From assembly GCA_903944555.1 (NCBI GenBank), contig CAJASG010000154.1, positions 1 to 5,931 of the forward strand: a DNA stretch of 5,931 bases, read 5' to 3'. A program made the position numbers and the translations under genes. Below are positions 1 to 5,598 of this stretch, in pieces. Source of the DNA: an uncultured beta proteobacterium (GTDB taxonomy: Bacteria > Pseudomonadota > Gammaproteobacteria > Burkholderiales > Burkholderiaceae_C). The notes below the pieces were generated by a model that saw only the letters and a list, made by a program, of their open reading frames with translations, had not been told where the DNA came from and did no database searches. How positions within the stretch are numbered: the stretch's first letter is position 1; each line of letters opens with the position of its first letter.

Positions 1-29
1 CGCGTGGCGTCGGGAGAAGTAGTAGGCAT
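1..29 (-). CDS. Possible 5' end of a leftward gene, perhaps queA (partial)
   Basis: On the minus strand an ATG at 29-27 opens a frame that reads MPTTSPDATR and leaves the window at base 1. Only about ten codons are visible, so function cannot be shown from sequence. The idea of queA (tRNA preQ1(34) S-adenosylmethionine ribosyltransferase-isomerase, the queuosine pathway) comes from my recollection that queA often lies divergent to recG in comamonads, with a short variable N-terminal extension before the conserved part. Against it, no purine-rich ribosome binding site precedes this ATG. The stretch could instead be plain intergenic DNA or the leader of a gene starting further left. Confidence 0.3.
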
Positions 30-38
30 AGTGCTTGA

Positions 39-53
39 GGGTTGAACAAACCC
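39..53. repeat. Small perfect hairpin in the recG leader
   Basis: GGGTT (39-43) and AACCC (49-53) are exact inverted complements around the 5-base loop GAACA. It lies in the gap between the possible leftward gene and recG, so it could sit in a 5' leader or act as a small operator. With a 5-bp stem it could also be chance. No convincing -35/-10 pair could be placed beside it. Confidence 0.25.
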
Positions 54-87
54 GTACCAAGGTAGAAAGACAAGGCAGAATTGTCCC

Positions 88-2220
88 ATGCCGCACAACC
101 CAGCGCCTCTTCATGCCGATACGGCTGCCAAGCCAGCCCCCAAGTCCGCCACCGACAAGGCGCTGGAAAAGCTCGGCCTGACGCGCGACATCGATCTGGC
201 GCTGCACCTGCCCCTGCGCTACGAGGACGAAACCCGCATTACCAAGCTGGACAGTGCGCGCGAGGGCGACACGATCCAAATAGAAGCCACCGTAACCCAA
301 TGCGATGTGAGCTACCGACCGCGCAAGCAACTGGTGGTCACCGTGAACGACGGCACCGATACCTGCGTGCTGCGCTTCTTCAACTTCTATCCCTCCCAGC
401 AAAAGGCGCTGGAGGTGGGCAACCGCATTCGGGCGCGGGGCGAACTCAAGGGCGGCTTTATGGGGTGGACCATGCTGCACCCGGCCTTTCGCGGTGCCAC
501 CGGGGATTTGCCCAAGGCCTTGACGCCCATTTACCCCACAGTGGCGGGGTTGTCGCAGCCGGTGCTGCGCAAAGCGGTGCTGGCCGGTTTGGCCCGCGCG
601 GATCTGTCTGATACCTTCGAGCCCGGTGATCTGGATGCGTTGGACAAGCGCATTGGGTCGCACGTCTTATGGACCCTGCGTGCGGCGCTCCTGTTTTTGC
701 ACCACCCCACACCGGATGTGTCGCTGGAAACCCTGCAAGACCACACCCACCCGGCGTGGCAGCGGCTCAAAGCCGAAGAGCTGCTGGCGCAGCAACTGTC
801 GCAATTGCAGTCGCGACGGGCACGCGCTGCGTTGCGTGCGCCGGTATTGGCCGAGGTGCACGGGGGCACCTTGCACGACCGCTTGCTGGCCGCCTTGCCC
901 TTTGCCCTGACCAACGCGCAGCGCAAGGTGAGCGCCGAGATTGCCCATGACATGGCCCGCCCGGTGCCGATGCACCGGCTGCTGCAGGGCGATGTGGGCG
1001 CCGGCAAGACCGTGGTGGCGGCGCTGGCGGCGGCGATTTGCATGGATGCCGGCTGGCAGTGCGCGCTGATGGCTCCGACCGAAATTCTGGCGGAACAGCA
1101 CTTTCGCAAGCTGCTGGGCTGGCTGGAGCCGCTGGGCATCACCACGGCATGGCTCACCGGCACCCAAAAAGCGAAAGACCGCCGCACCATGCTGGCCCTG
1201 ATTGAGAGCGGCGAAGCCCAACTGGTGGTGGGCACCCACGCCATCATTCAGGAAAAAGTGCATTTCAAAAATCTGGCCTTGGCCGTGATTGACGAGCAGC
1301 ACCGCTTTGGTGTGGCGCAGCGCCTGGCCTTGCGCAACAAGCTGCGCCATGAGGCCATGGAGCCGCATTTGCTGATGATGACCGCCACGCCGATTCCGCG
1401 CACGTTGGCCATGAGCTACTACGCCGATCTGGATGTCTCCACGCTGGACGAGCTGCCCCCCGGGCGCACGCCCATCATCACCAAGGTGGTGAATGAGGCG
1501 CGCCGCCACGAGGTGATTGAACGCATTCACGCCCAAATTGATCAAGGCCGACAGGTGTACTGGGTGTGCCCGCTGATTGAGGAAAGCGAAGTGCTGGACC
1601 TGAGCAATGCCACAGCCACCCATGCCGAGCTGAGCGCCGAGTTGGATGGCGGCGCACCCGCTGTGCCCGGTGCGCCCAGCAAGGTCGGCCTGCTGCATTC
1701 ACGCATGCCGCCCGACGAAAAGAAGGCCGTTATGGCAGCATTCATCCAAGGCAAGACCGCGGTCCTGGTCAGCACCACCGTGATTGAGGTCGGGGTGGAC
1801 GTGCCCAACGCCTCGCTAATGGTCATCGACCATGCCGAACGCTTTGGCCTGAGCCAGTTGCACCAGTTGCGCGGGCGCGTCGGGCGCGGTGCTGCCGCCT
1901 CGGCCTGTGTGCTGCTGTACTCCACCGGCGACGCTCCGCGCCTGAGCGAAACCGCCCGGGAGCGGCTCAAGGCCATGGTGGAAACCAATGACGGTTTTGA
2001 GATCGCCCGGCGGGATCTGGAAATTCGGGGCCCGGGGGAGTTTTTGGGGGCGCGCCAGTCAGGCGAGGCGATGCTGCGTTTTGCCAACCTGGCGGAAGAC
2101 ACGGCGCTGCTGGACTGGGCGCGGGCCGAAGCGCCAAAAATGCTGGATCGGCACCCCGCGCTGGCAGTCAAACATGTGCAGCGCTGGCTGGGTAGCAAGG
2201 CCGAGTACTTGAAGGCTTAG
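88..2220 (+). CDS. recG: ATP-dependent DNA helicase RecG
   Basis: RecG is a monomeric cytoplasmic superfamily 2 helicase that unwinds branched DNA, regressing stalled forks and processing Holliday junctions, D-loops and R-loops. The protein has 710 residues; E. coli RecG has 693. Residues 25-51 hold the conserved N-terminal LPLRYEDETRI segment, followed by the OB-fold wedge domain (roughly 55-150). The helicase core shows Walker A GDVGAGKT (301-308), the Walker B variant DEQH (402-405), TATPIPRT (432-439), STTVIEVGVDVPNA (562-575) and QLRGRVGRG (593-601). The RecG-specific C-terminal translocation region follows, with DLEIRGPGEFLGARQSG (643-659). A short Gly/Ala/Pro-rich insertion around residues 525-532 lies in the second helicase domain. 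The ATG at 88 is preceded by AAGG at 72-75, a rather distant ribosome site; the next in-frame starts would cut conserved sequence. All key motifs are intact, so the gene looks functional. Confidence 0.97.
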   Translation: MPHNPAPLHADTAAKPAPKSATDKALEKLGLTRDIDLALHLPLRYEDETRITKLDSAREGDTIQIEATVTQCDVSYRPRKQLVVTVNDGTDTCVLRFFNFYPSQQKALEVGNRIRARGELKGGFMGWTMLHPAFRGATGDLPKALTPIYPTVAGLSQPVLRKAVLAGLARADLSDTFEPGDLDALDKRIGSHVLWTLRAALLFLHHPTPDVSLETLQDHTHPAWQRLKAEELLAQQLSQLQSRRARAALRAPVLAEVHGGTLHDRLLAALPFALTNAQRKVSAEIAHDMARPVPMHRLLQGDVGAGKTVVAALAAAICMDAGWQCALMAPTEILAEQHFRKLLGWLEPLGITTAWLTGTQKAKDRRTMLALIESGEAQLVVGTHAIIQEKVHFKNLALAVIDEQHRFGVAQRLALRNKLRHEAMEPHLLMMTATPIPRTLAMSYYADLDVSTLDELPPGRTPIITKVVNEARRHEVIERIHAQIDQGRQVYWVCPLIEESEVLDLSNATATHAELSAELDGGAPAVPGAPSKVGLLHSRMPPDEKKAVMAAFIQGKTAVLVSTTVIEVGVDVPNASLMVIDHAERFGLSQLHQLRGRVGRGAAASACVLLYSTGDAPRLSETARERLKAMVETNDGFEIARRDLEIRGPGEFLGARQSGEAMLRFANLAEDTALLDWARAEAPKMLDRHPALAVKHVQRWLGSKAEYLKA

Positions 2221-2245
2221 CCGAATAAACGGCCAATTTTATGTG

Positions 2246-2305
2246 CCAAAAGTGGCTGTAACGCCCGTGGAACGTGCGCAGGCAGCTACTAAATCAATAG
2301 CGTTT
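2246..2305 (-). repeat. Dispersed intergenic repeat, copy A (degenerate)
   Basis: About 60 bases here align along their length with the reverse complement of 4563-4622. Shared blocks include TGCGCA, AGCTACTA and ATAGC, plus a CCGTGGA core and a CAAA-rich edge. The GCTA...TAGC dyad at the right end is kept (GCTACT ... AATAGC, 2285-2301); the GGGCT/AGCCC stem of the other copy is eroded here to GGC/GCC. It lies between the 3' end of recG and the 3' end of the probable leftward small gene, whose stop codon touches the repeat edge. I recognise the general pattern from intergenic regions of Comamonadaceae, but this is recollection and I know no formal name. It might contribute to transcript ends between convergent genes. 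Confidence 0.7.
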
Positions 2306-2498
2306 AGTGCGCTGATTTTCCTGGCTCTGCCGGGTGTGAGGCGTTGCGGCTGGCTGGCGGCATGCTGTCGGCAATGAAGGTGGAGCCCACATAGAAGCCC
2401 GTGGTGATTGGCGCCACGTTGCCCGTCCGCAAGGGGAGGGTGGACACTTTGGTGGGGCTGCTCTTCGGTTCTGCAACCGTAATATCGATCGTGCTCAT
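2304..2498 (-). CDS. Small conserved-looking hypothetical protein, 64 residues
   Basis: I do not recognise this protein. The minus-strand frame from ATG (2498-2496) to TAA (2306-2304) encodes 64 residues rich in Ser, Thr and Pro, with the central segment LPLRTGNVAPITTGFYVGS. There is no transmembrane segment, signal peptide or cysteine. Support for a real gene is codon use: most codons in the middle end in G or C, as in the neighbouring genes, although the surrounding gap is less GC-rich. The Gly/Pro/Tyr-rich motif also reads like a folded or binding peptide rather than shadow translation. Against it, the upstream sequence offers only a poor ribosome site (AGGGAA is about 16 bases away). It would converge with recG and diverge from oxyR. 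The opposite-strand frame at 2401-2628 is the competing reading and looks less gene-like. Confidence 0.5.
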   Translation of the reverse strand: MSTIDITVAEPKSSPTKVSTLPLRTGNVAPITTGFYVGSTFIADSMPPASRNASHPAEPGKSAH

Positions 2499-2523
2499 AA
2501 TTTTTCTACTGGTATTCCCTAGT

Positions 2524-2611
2524 GTGGCAATTGGAACTCAAGAACGGCCTGGAAGGGGATGGGCTCGTTACAGCAGCCGACATAAAACGGTTTTGTGTGA
2601 ACAATTGCCAC
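2524..2611. promoter_or_regulatory. Widely spaced perfect 10-bp inverted repeat upstream of oxyR
   Basis: GTGGCAATTG at 2524-2533 and CAATTGCCAC at 2602-2611 are exact reverse complements, separated by 68 bases. They lie between the small leftward gene and oxyR, one arm near each gene. Such an arrangement could be two copies of one operator serving divergent promoters, or sites bridged by a looped regulator. Neither arm has the ATAG-N7-CTAT spacing of the classical E. coli OxyR site. I could not place a convincing sigma70 promoter in this stretch. Confidence 0.4.
2580..2598. promoter_or_regulatory. 19-bp near-perfect dyad upstream of oxyR
   Basis: ACATAAAACGGTTTTGTGT is symmetric around base 2589, with 8 of 9 base pairs matching (only 2583/2595 fail). 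Its centre is 73 bases before the oxyR start codon and it lies just left of one arm of the longer inverted repeat. Position and symmetry fit a binding site for a dimeric regulator, for example OxyR autoregulation, since LysR-type regulators commonly bind dyads upstream of their own gene. The regulator is inferred, not shown. As RNA it could form only a weak AU-rich hairpin. Confidence 0.4.
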
Positions 2612-2661
2612 CTTTGGCGCGGGCGTAGCCATGAGAGGTGCTCTGGTAGGACAATAGCGGC

Positions 2662-3630
2662 ATGACTCTCACTGAATTGAAATACATCGTCGCCGTGGCC
2701 CGTGAAAAGCACTTTGGCAAAGCGGCGGATGCGTGTTATGTGTCGCAACCCACGCTGTCGGTGGCCGTCAAGAAGCTGGAGCAGGAGCTGGAGGTCAAGC
2801 TCTTTGAGCGCAGCGCCAACGAAGTCACGGTCACCCCGCTGGGCGAGGAAATCGTGCGCCAGGCGCAAAGCGTGCTGGAGCAGGCGGCCAACATCAAGGA
2901 CATTGCCAAGCGCGGCAAAGACCCTTTGGCCGGCCCCTTGAAGCTGGGCGTCATTTACACGATTGCCCCTTATCTGCTGCCAGCTTTGGTGCGGCAAGTG
3001 ATTGACCGCACGCCCCAAATGCCCTTGATCCTGCAGGAGAACTTCACCGTCAAACTGATGGAGATGCTGCGCACCGGGGAGATTGACTGCGCCATTCTGG
3101 CCGAGCCGTTTCCGGACGCGGGGCTGGCGATTGCGCCGCTGTACGACGAACCCTTTTTTGCTGCGGTGCCCGTCAAGCACCCGCTGGCTACACAGAGTAG
3201 CGTGACCACCGAAGAGCTCAAGCGCGAGACCATGCTGCTGCTGGGCAGTGGCCACTGTTTTCGCGACCATGTGTTGGAGGTGTGTCCGGAGTTTGCGCGC
3301 TTCTCCAGCGACGCCGAGGGCATTCGCAAAAGTTTTGAGGGCTCATCCCTGGAGACCATCAAACACATGGTGGCCGCGGGCATGGGCATCACCCTGGTGC
3401 CCCGCCTGAGCGTGCCGCCCGATGCGCTGGTGGCACCCGACGCACCCAATCGCCGGGTGGACGACGCCTACATCAAGTACCTGCCGGTGCAAGACGGCAA
3501 TGGAGTGCCCCCACCCACCCGCCGTGTGGTGCTGGTGTGGCGCCGCAGTTTCACCCGCTATGAGGCTATTGCGGCGTTGCGCAACGCGATCTACGCCTGC
3601 GAGTTGCCGGGCGTCAACCGCCTATTCTGA
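2662..3630 (+). CDS. oxyR: Hydrogen peroxide-sensing LysR-type regulator OxyR
   Basis: OxyR is a cytoplasmic tetrameric LysR-family regulator that senses H2O2 by forming an intramolecular disulfide and then activates peroxide defence genes. The N-terminal winged helix-turn-helix spans about residues 1-60, with the FGKAADACYVSQPTLSVAVK helix pair at 18-37. The effector domain contains GHCFRDHVLEVC, placing the cysteines at residues 199 and 208. These are the same numbers as the redox pair of E. coli OxyR (C199 peroxidatic, C208 resolving). SLETIKHMVAAGMGITLVP further on is also typical of OxyR. The length is 322 residues against 305 in E. coli, the excess being in the C-terminal part. The ATG at 2662 is preceded by GGTAGGA about 10 bases upstream, a good ribosome site. 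The peroxidase gene begins 13 bases after the stop, indicating co-transcription. Confidence 0.95.
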   Translation: MTLTELKYIVAVAREKHFGKAADACYVSQPTLSVAVKKLEQELEVKLFERSANEVTVTPLGEEIVRQAQSVLEQAANIKDIAKRGKDPLAGPLKLGVIYTIAPYLLPALVRQVIDRTPQMPLILQENFTVKLMEMLRTGEIDCAILAEPFPDAGLAIAPLYDEPFFAAVPVKHPLATQSSVTTEELKRETMLLLGSGHCFRDHVLEVCPEFARFSSDAEGIRKSFEGSSLETIKHMVAAGMGITLVPRLSVPPDALVAPDAPNRRVDDAYIKYLPVQDGNGVPPPTRRVVLVWRRSFTRYEAIAALRNAIYACELPGVNRLF

Positions 3631-3643
3631 GCCGAGGTAATTT

Positions 3644-4552
3644 ATGGAGCATCACGCACACAGCGGCATTCTGGAGCCGGTACCCGCCCACGGGCGTTAC
3701 CTGTTTTTCTCTGTGCGTGCGCACGCCACGCACGCGGCCTTGGCGGAGAGTTTGCGCTGCCTGGCTGTGCTGGCGAACGGGCAGGAGGTGGTGGTCGCAA
3801 TCGGTGCACCACTGGTGCAAGCGTTGGGTGCCCGTGTGCCCGGGCTGCGGGAGATGCCCGATTTCTCCGGCCACGGCGTGCAGGTGCCCAGCACCCCGGT
3901 GGCCCTGTGGTGCTGGTTGCGCGGTGCCGACCGTGGCGATCTGCTGCTGCAATCGCGCGTGCTGGAGCATGCCGTGTCGCCCGCCTTGCACCTGGACCGG
4001 GTGCTGGACGCGTTTCGCCACGGTGACCCGCGTGCTGAGCATGGAAGGGACCTGACCGGTTTTGAGGACGGCACCGAAAACCCGCAAGGCGAGGCGGCGC
4101 TATCCGCCGCGCTGGTTGCTGAAGGCTTGCCGGGCTTAAGCGGTTCGAGCTTTGTCGCCTTGCAGCAATGGGTACACAACATGGATGCCTTTGAAGCCAT
4201 GGAACCACAGGCCCAGGACCACGCCATTGGCCGGCGCCGCAGTGACAACGAGGAGTTGGAGGATGCGCCCGCGTGTGCCCATGTGAAGCGCACTGCACAA
4301 GAGAGCTTCAGCCCCGAGGCGTTTGTGCTGCGCCGCTCCATGCCCTGGGCGGTGTCCCAGCAGTGCGGCCTGTTCTTTGTGGCGTTTGGCTGCACGCTGG
4401 ATGCGTTTGAGGTGCAGATGCGCCGCATGGCCGGGCAAGACGACGGGGTGGTGGACGCCCTGTTTGGCTTCTCGCGGCCGCTATCCGGCGCCTACCTGTG
4501 GTGCCCACCGATGCGCGAGGGGCGGCTGGATCTGCGCCAGTTGGGTCTGTAG
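3644..4552 (+). CDS. DyP-type haem peroxidase, YfeX-like
   Basis: Dye-decolorizing-type peroxidases bind haem b in a ferredoxin-like fold and use H2O2 to oxidise organic or metal substrates. The protein has 302 residues, close to E. coli YfeX (299). The family signature DLTGFEDGTENP includes the distal Asp at D142 in GFEDGT (139-144). The proximal haem ligand is most likely H213 in CAHVKRT, by alignment with YfeX H215. The distal arginine is most likely R230 in VLRRSMPW. IGRRRSDNEEL upstream of the ligand is also typical. No signal peptide or Tat motif is seen, so it should be cytoplasmic. The ATG at 3644 has GAGG 6 bases upstream, and oxyR ends 13 bases before it, suggesting an oxyR-peroxidase operon and a role in peroxide removal. 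The natural substrate is unknown; the deferrochelatase role once proposed for YfeX is disputed. Confidence 0.92.
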   Translation: MEHHAHSGILEPVPAHGRYLFFSVRAHATHAALAESLRCLAVLANGQEVVVAIGAPLVQALGARVPGLREMPDFSGHGVQVPSTPVALWCWLRGADRGDLLLQSRVLEHAVSPALHLDRVLDAFRHGDPRAEHGRDLTGFEDGTENPQGEAALSAALVAEGLPGLSGSSFVALQQWVHNMDAFEAMEPQAQDHAIGRRRSDNEELEDAPACAHVKRTAQESFSPEAFVLRRSMPWAVSQQCGLFFVAFGCTLDAFEVQMRRMAGQDDGVVDALFGFSRPLSGAYLWCPPMREGRLDLRQLGL

Positions 4553-4562
4553 TTTGTACTTC

Positions 4563-4622
4563 TGTTGCTATATAAATAGTAGCTTCTTGCGCAGTATCCA
4601 CGCGGGCTAGAGCCCGATTTGA
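4563..4622 (+). repeat. Dispersed intergenic repeat, copy B (well preserved)
   Basis: These 60 bases fill almost the whole gap between the peroxidase gene and ubiA and match 2246-2305 in reverse orientation. The copy starts with an AT-rich dyad in which GCTA (4567-4570) pairs with TAGC (4580-4583). It continues through CTTCTTGCGCAG and ends with CGGGCT (4603-4608) and AGCCCG (4611-4616), a perfect stem around AG. I recall elements of this pattern (GCTA...TAGC, a TGCGC core, a GCTAGAG block, then ATTTGA) in many comamonad intergenic regions. It is too short to encode anything and is probably a non-autonomous or structural repeat. Confidence 0.8.
4603..4616 (+). promoter_or_regulatory. Hairpin next to the ubiA start codon
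   Basis: CGGGCTAGAGCCCG is fully self-complementary around its central AG and ends 8 bases before the ubiA ATG at 4625. The only purine run in Shine-Dalgarno position (AGAG, 4609-4612) lies in its loop and stem. In the mRNA the hairpin could hide the ribosome site and keep ubiA translation low. No T-run follows it, so it does not look like an intrinsic terminator. Confidence 0.4.
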
Positions 4623-4624
4623 CT

Positions 4625-5479
4625 ATGAATATTGTCGCCCAACGTATCCCCCTGTATCTGGACCTGATTCGCTGGAACCGCCCGGCCGGATGGCTGCTGC
4701 TGCTGTGGCCCTCGCTAGGCGCCCTTTGGATCGCGGCGGGGGGCTTTCCGGGTTGGCATTTGCTGGTGGTGTTCACGCTGGGCACCATTCTCATGCGCAG
4801 TGCGGGCTGCTGTATCAACGACGTGGCCGACCGTGAATTTGACCGCCATGTGAAACGCACGGCGCAGCGGCCGGTCACCCGCGGCGCCGTGTCGCCGCGC
4901 GAGGCACTGACCTTGGGCGCGGTGCTGGCCTTGCTGGCGTTTGCGCTGGTGCTCACCACCAATTCGGTGACGGTGGCATGGTCGTTTGCCGCGCTGGCGG
5001 TGACGCTGATGTACCCCTACGCCAAGCGTTTTGTCTCCATGCCGCAGGCGGTGCTGGGCGTGGCCTTCAGCTTCGGCATCCCGATGGCCTTCGCCGCTGT
5101 GCAGGCCACGGTGCCGGTGCAGGCCTGGGTGCTGTTGGTGGGCAATCTGTTTTGGGTGCTGGCCTACGACACCGAATACGCCATGGTGGACCGCGATGAC
5201 GACCTGCGCATCGGCATGAAAACCTCCGCCATCACGCTGGGCCGCTGGGATGTGCCTGCGGTGTTAGCGTTCTACGGGGTGTATCTGGCCATCTGGTCCT
5301 GGGTGATGGCGCCGTTGCATTCGGTGGGGTGGTGGCTGGGCGTGGCAGCAGCAGTAGCCCAGGTCGCCTGGCACGGCACGCTGATCCGCACCCGTACCCG
5401 TGACGGGTGTTTCAAGGCTTTTCGCGTGAATCACTGGGTGGGGTTTGCGCTGTTTGTTGGGGTGGTGCTGACGTATTGA
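4625..5479 (+). CDS. ubiA: 4-hydroxybenzoate polyprenyltransferase UbiA
   Basis: UbiA is an inner-membrane enzyme that joins a polyprenyl chain (octaprenyl in most proteobacteria of this kind) to 4-hydroxybenzoate, an early committed step of ubiquinone synthesis. The protein has 284 residues, close to E. coli UbiA (290). It is very hydrophobic, with some eight to nine likely membrane helices. The first Asp-rich prenyl-diphosphate/Mg2+ motif is NDVADREFD (65-73), followed by KRTAQRPVT. The second is [12 protein letters not shown] (182-193), then the conserved [12 protein letters not shown]. The start near [16 protein letters not shown] is typical. I chose ATG 4625 over the upstream in-frame TTG at 4619. 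Neither has a clear ribosome site, because the repeat runs up to the start. The gene may be read through from the oxyR-peroxidase transcript; no separate promoter is convincing. Confidence 0.95.
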   Translation: MNIVAQRIPLYLDLIRWNRPAGWLLLLWPSLGALWIAAGGFPGWHLLVVFTLGTILMRSAGCCINDVADREFDRHVKRTAQRPVTRGAVSPREALTLGAVLALLAFALVLTTNSVTVAWSFAALAVTLMYPYAKRFVSMPQAVLGVAFSFGIPMAFAAVQATVPVQAWVLLVGNLFWVLAYDTEYAMVDRDDDLRIGMKTSAITLGRWDVPAVLAFYGVYLAIWSWVMAPLHSVGWWLGVAAAVAQVAWHGTLIRTRTRDGCFKAFRVNHWVGFALFVGVVLTY

Positions 5480-5555
5480 TGCCAACAGTCGGAAGCACTG
5501 CTTGTATGACTGCCGGGATTGCGCGACGGGATGAGATGGAGCAATGATTTTTCTG

Positions 5556-5583
5556 TTGAAATATATACTATATGGGGTATATA
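5556..5583 (+). promoter_or_regulatory. Sigma70-like promoter of the DUF2892-type gene
   Basis: TTGAAA at 5556-5561 matches the -35 consensus (TTGACA) at five of six bases. TATATA at 5578-5583, after a 16-base spacer, is a fair -10 element. Transcription would start near 5590, leaving a very short leader. The region is sharply AT-rich against the GC-rich genes around it. An exact palindrome covers the spacer and the -10 element. Confidence 0.5.
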
Positions 5584-5584
5584 T
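5561..5584. promoter_or_regulatory. Perfect 8-8-8 palindromic operator candidate
   Basis: ATATATAC at 5561-5568 and GTATATAT at 5577-5584 are exact reverse complements, separated by the 8-base spacer TATATGGG. The palindrome lies across the promoter spacer and -10 element, where a dimeric repressor would block RNA polymerase. AT-rich dyads of this kind are used by ArsR-family regulators such as the BigR/YgaV group, which control YgaP-like genes. The GGGGTAT portion also resembles half of a CsoR/CstR-type site. Which family acts here is inference; no regulator gene is in the window. Confidence 0.5.
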
Positions 5585-5598
5585 CTGGCGAGGAATTT

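Noticed and set aside
81..611. Rightward 176-residue frame overlapping recG
   Set aside because: It overlaps the recG frame almost entirely, is Arg/Gly/Ala-rich low-complexity translation, and has no motif. GC-rich genes commonly give such shadows.
667..1698. Leftward 343-residue frame inside recG
   Set aside because: Long antisense frames are expected opposite GC-rich codons. The protein is His/Gln/Arg-rich without a recognisable domain, while the recG reading holds all helicase motifs.
2401..2628. Rightward 75-residue frame with a hydrophobic stretch
   Set aside because: It starts at GTG with no ribosome site, overlaps the more gene-like leftward frame, and its end runs through the dyads ahead of oxyR.
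2506..3270. Leftward 254-residue frame opposite oxyR
   Set aside because: It is a shadow of oxyR, whose own frame has the winged-helix and both redox cysteines.
3642..4298. Leftward 218-residue frame opposite the peroxidase
   Set aside because: It is Arg/Pro/His-rich shadow translation; the rightward frame holds the full DyP signature.
4554..4576. Promoter for ubiA using TTGTAC and TATAAA
   Set aside because: The two elements are only 11 bases apart, too close for a sigma70 promoter, and TATAAA is part of the repeat's AT-rich dyad.
4603..4620. Intrinsic terminator before ubiA
   Set aside because: The GC stem is followed only by ATTT rather than a run of T, and the stem belongs to a repeat that occurs elsewhere.
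4492..4962. Leftward 156-residue frame across the peroxidase-ubiA junction
   Set aside because: It crosses the intergenic repeat and the 5' part of ubiA, is Ser/Arg-rich without a motif, and conflicts with two well-supported genes.
5486..5512. Terminator hairpin after ubiA (CAGTC ... GACTG)
   Set aside because: The stem is only 5 bp with a 17-base loop and no T-run follows.
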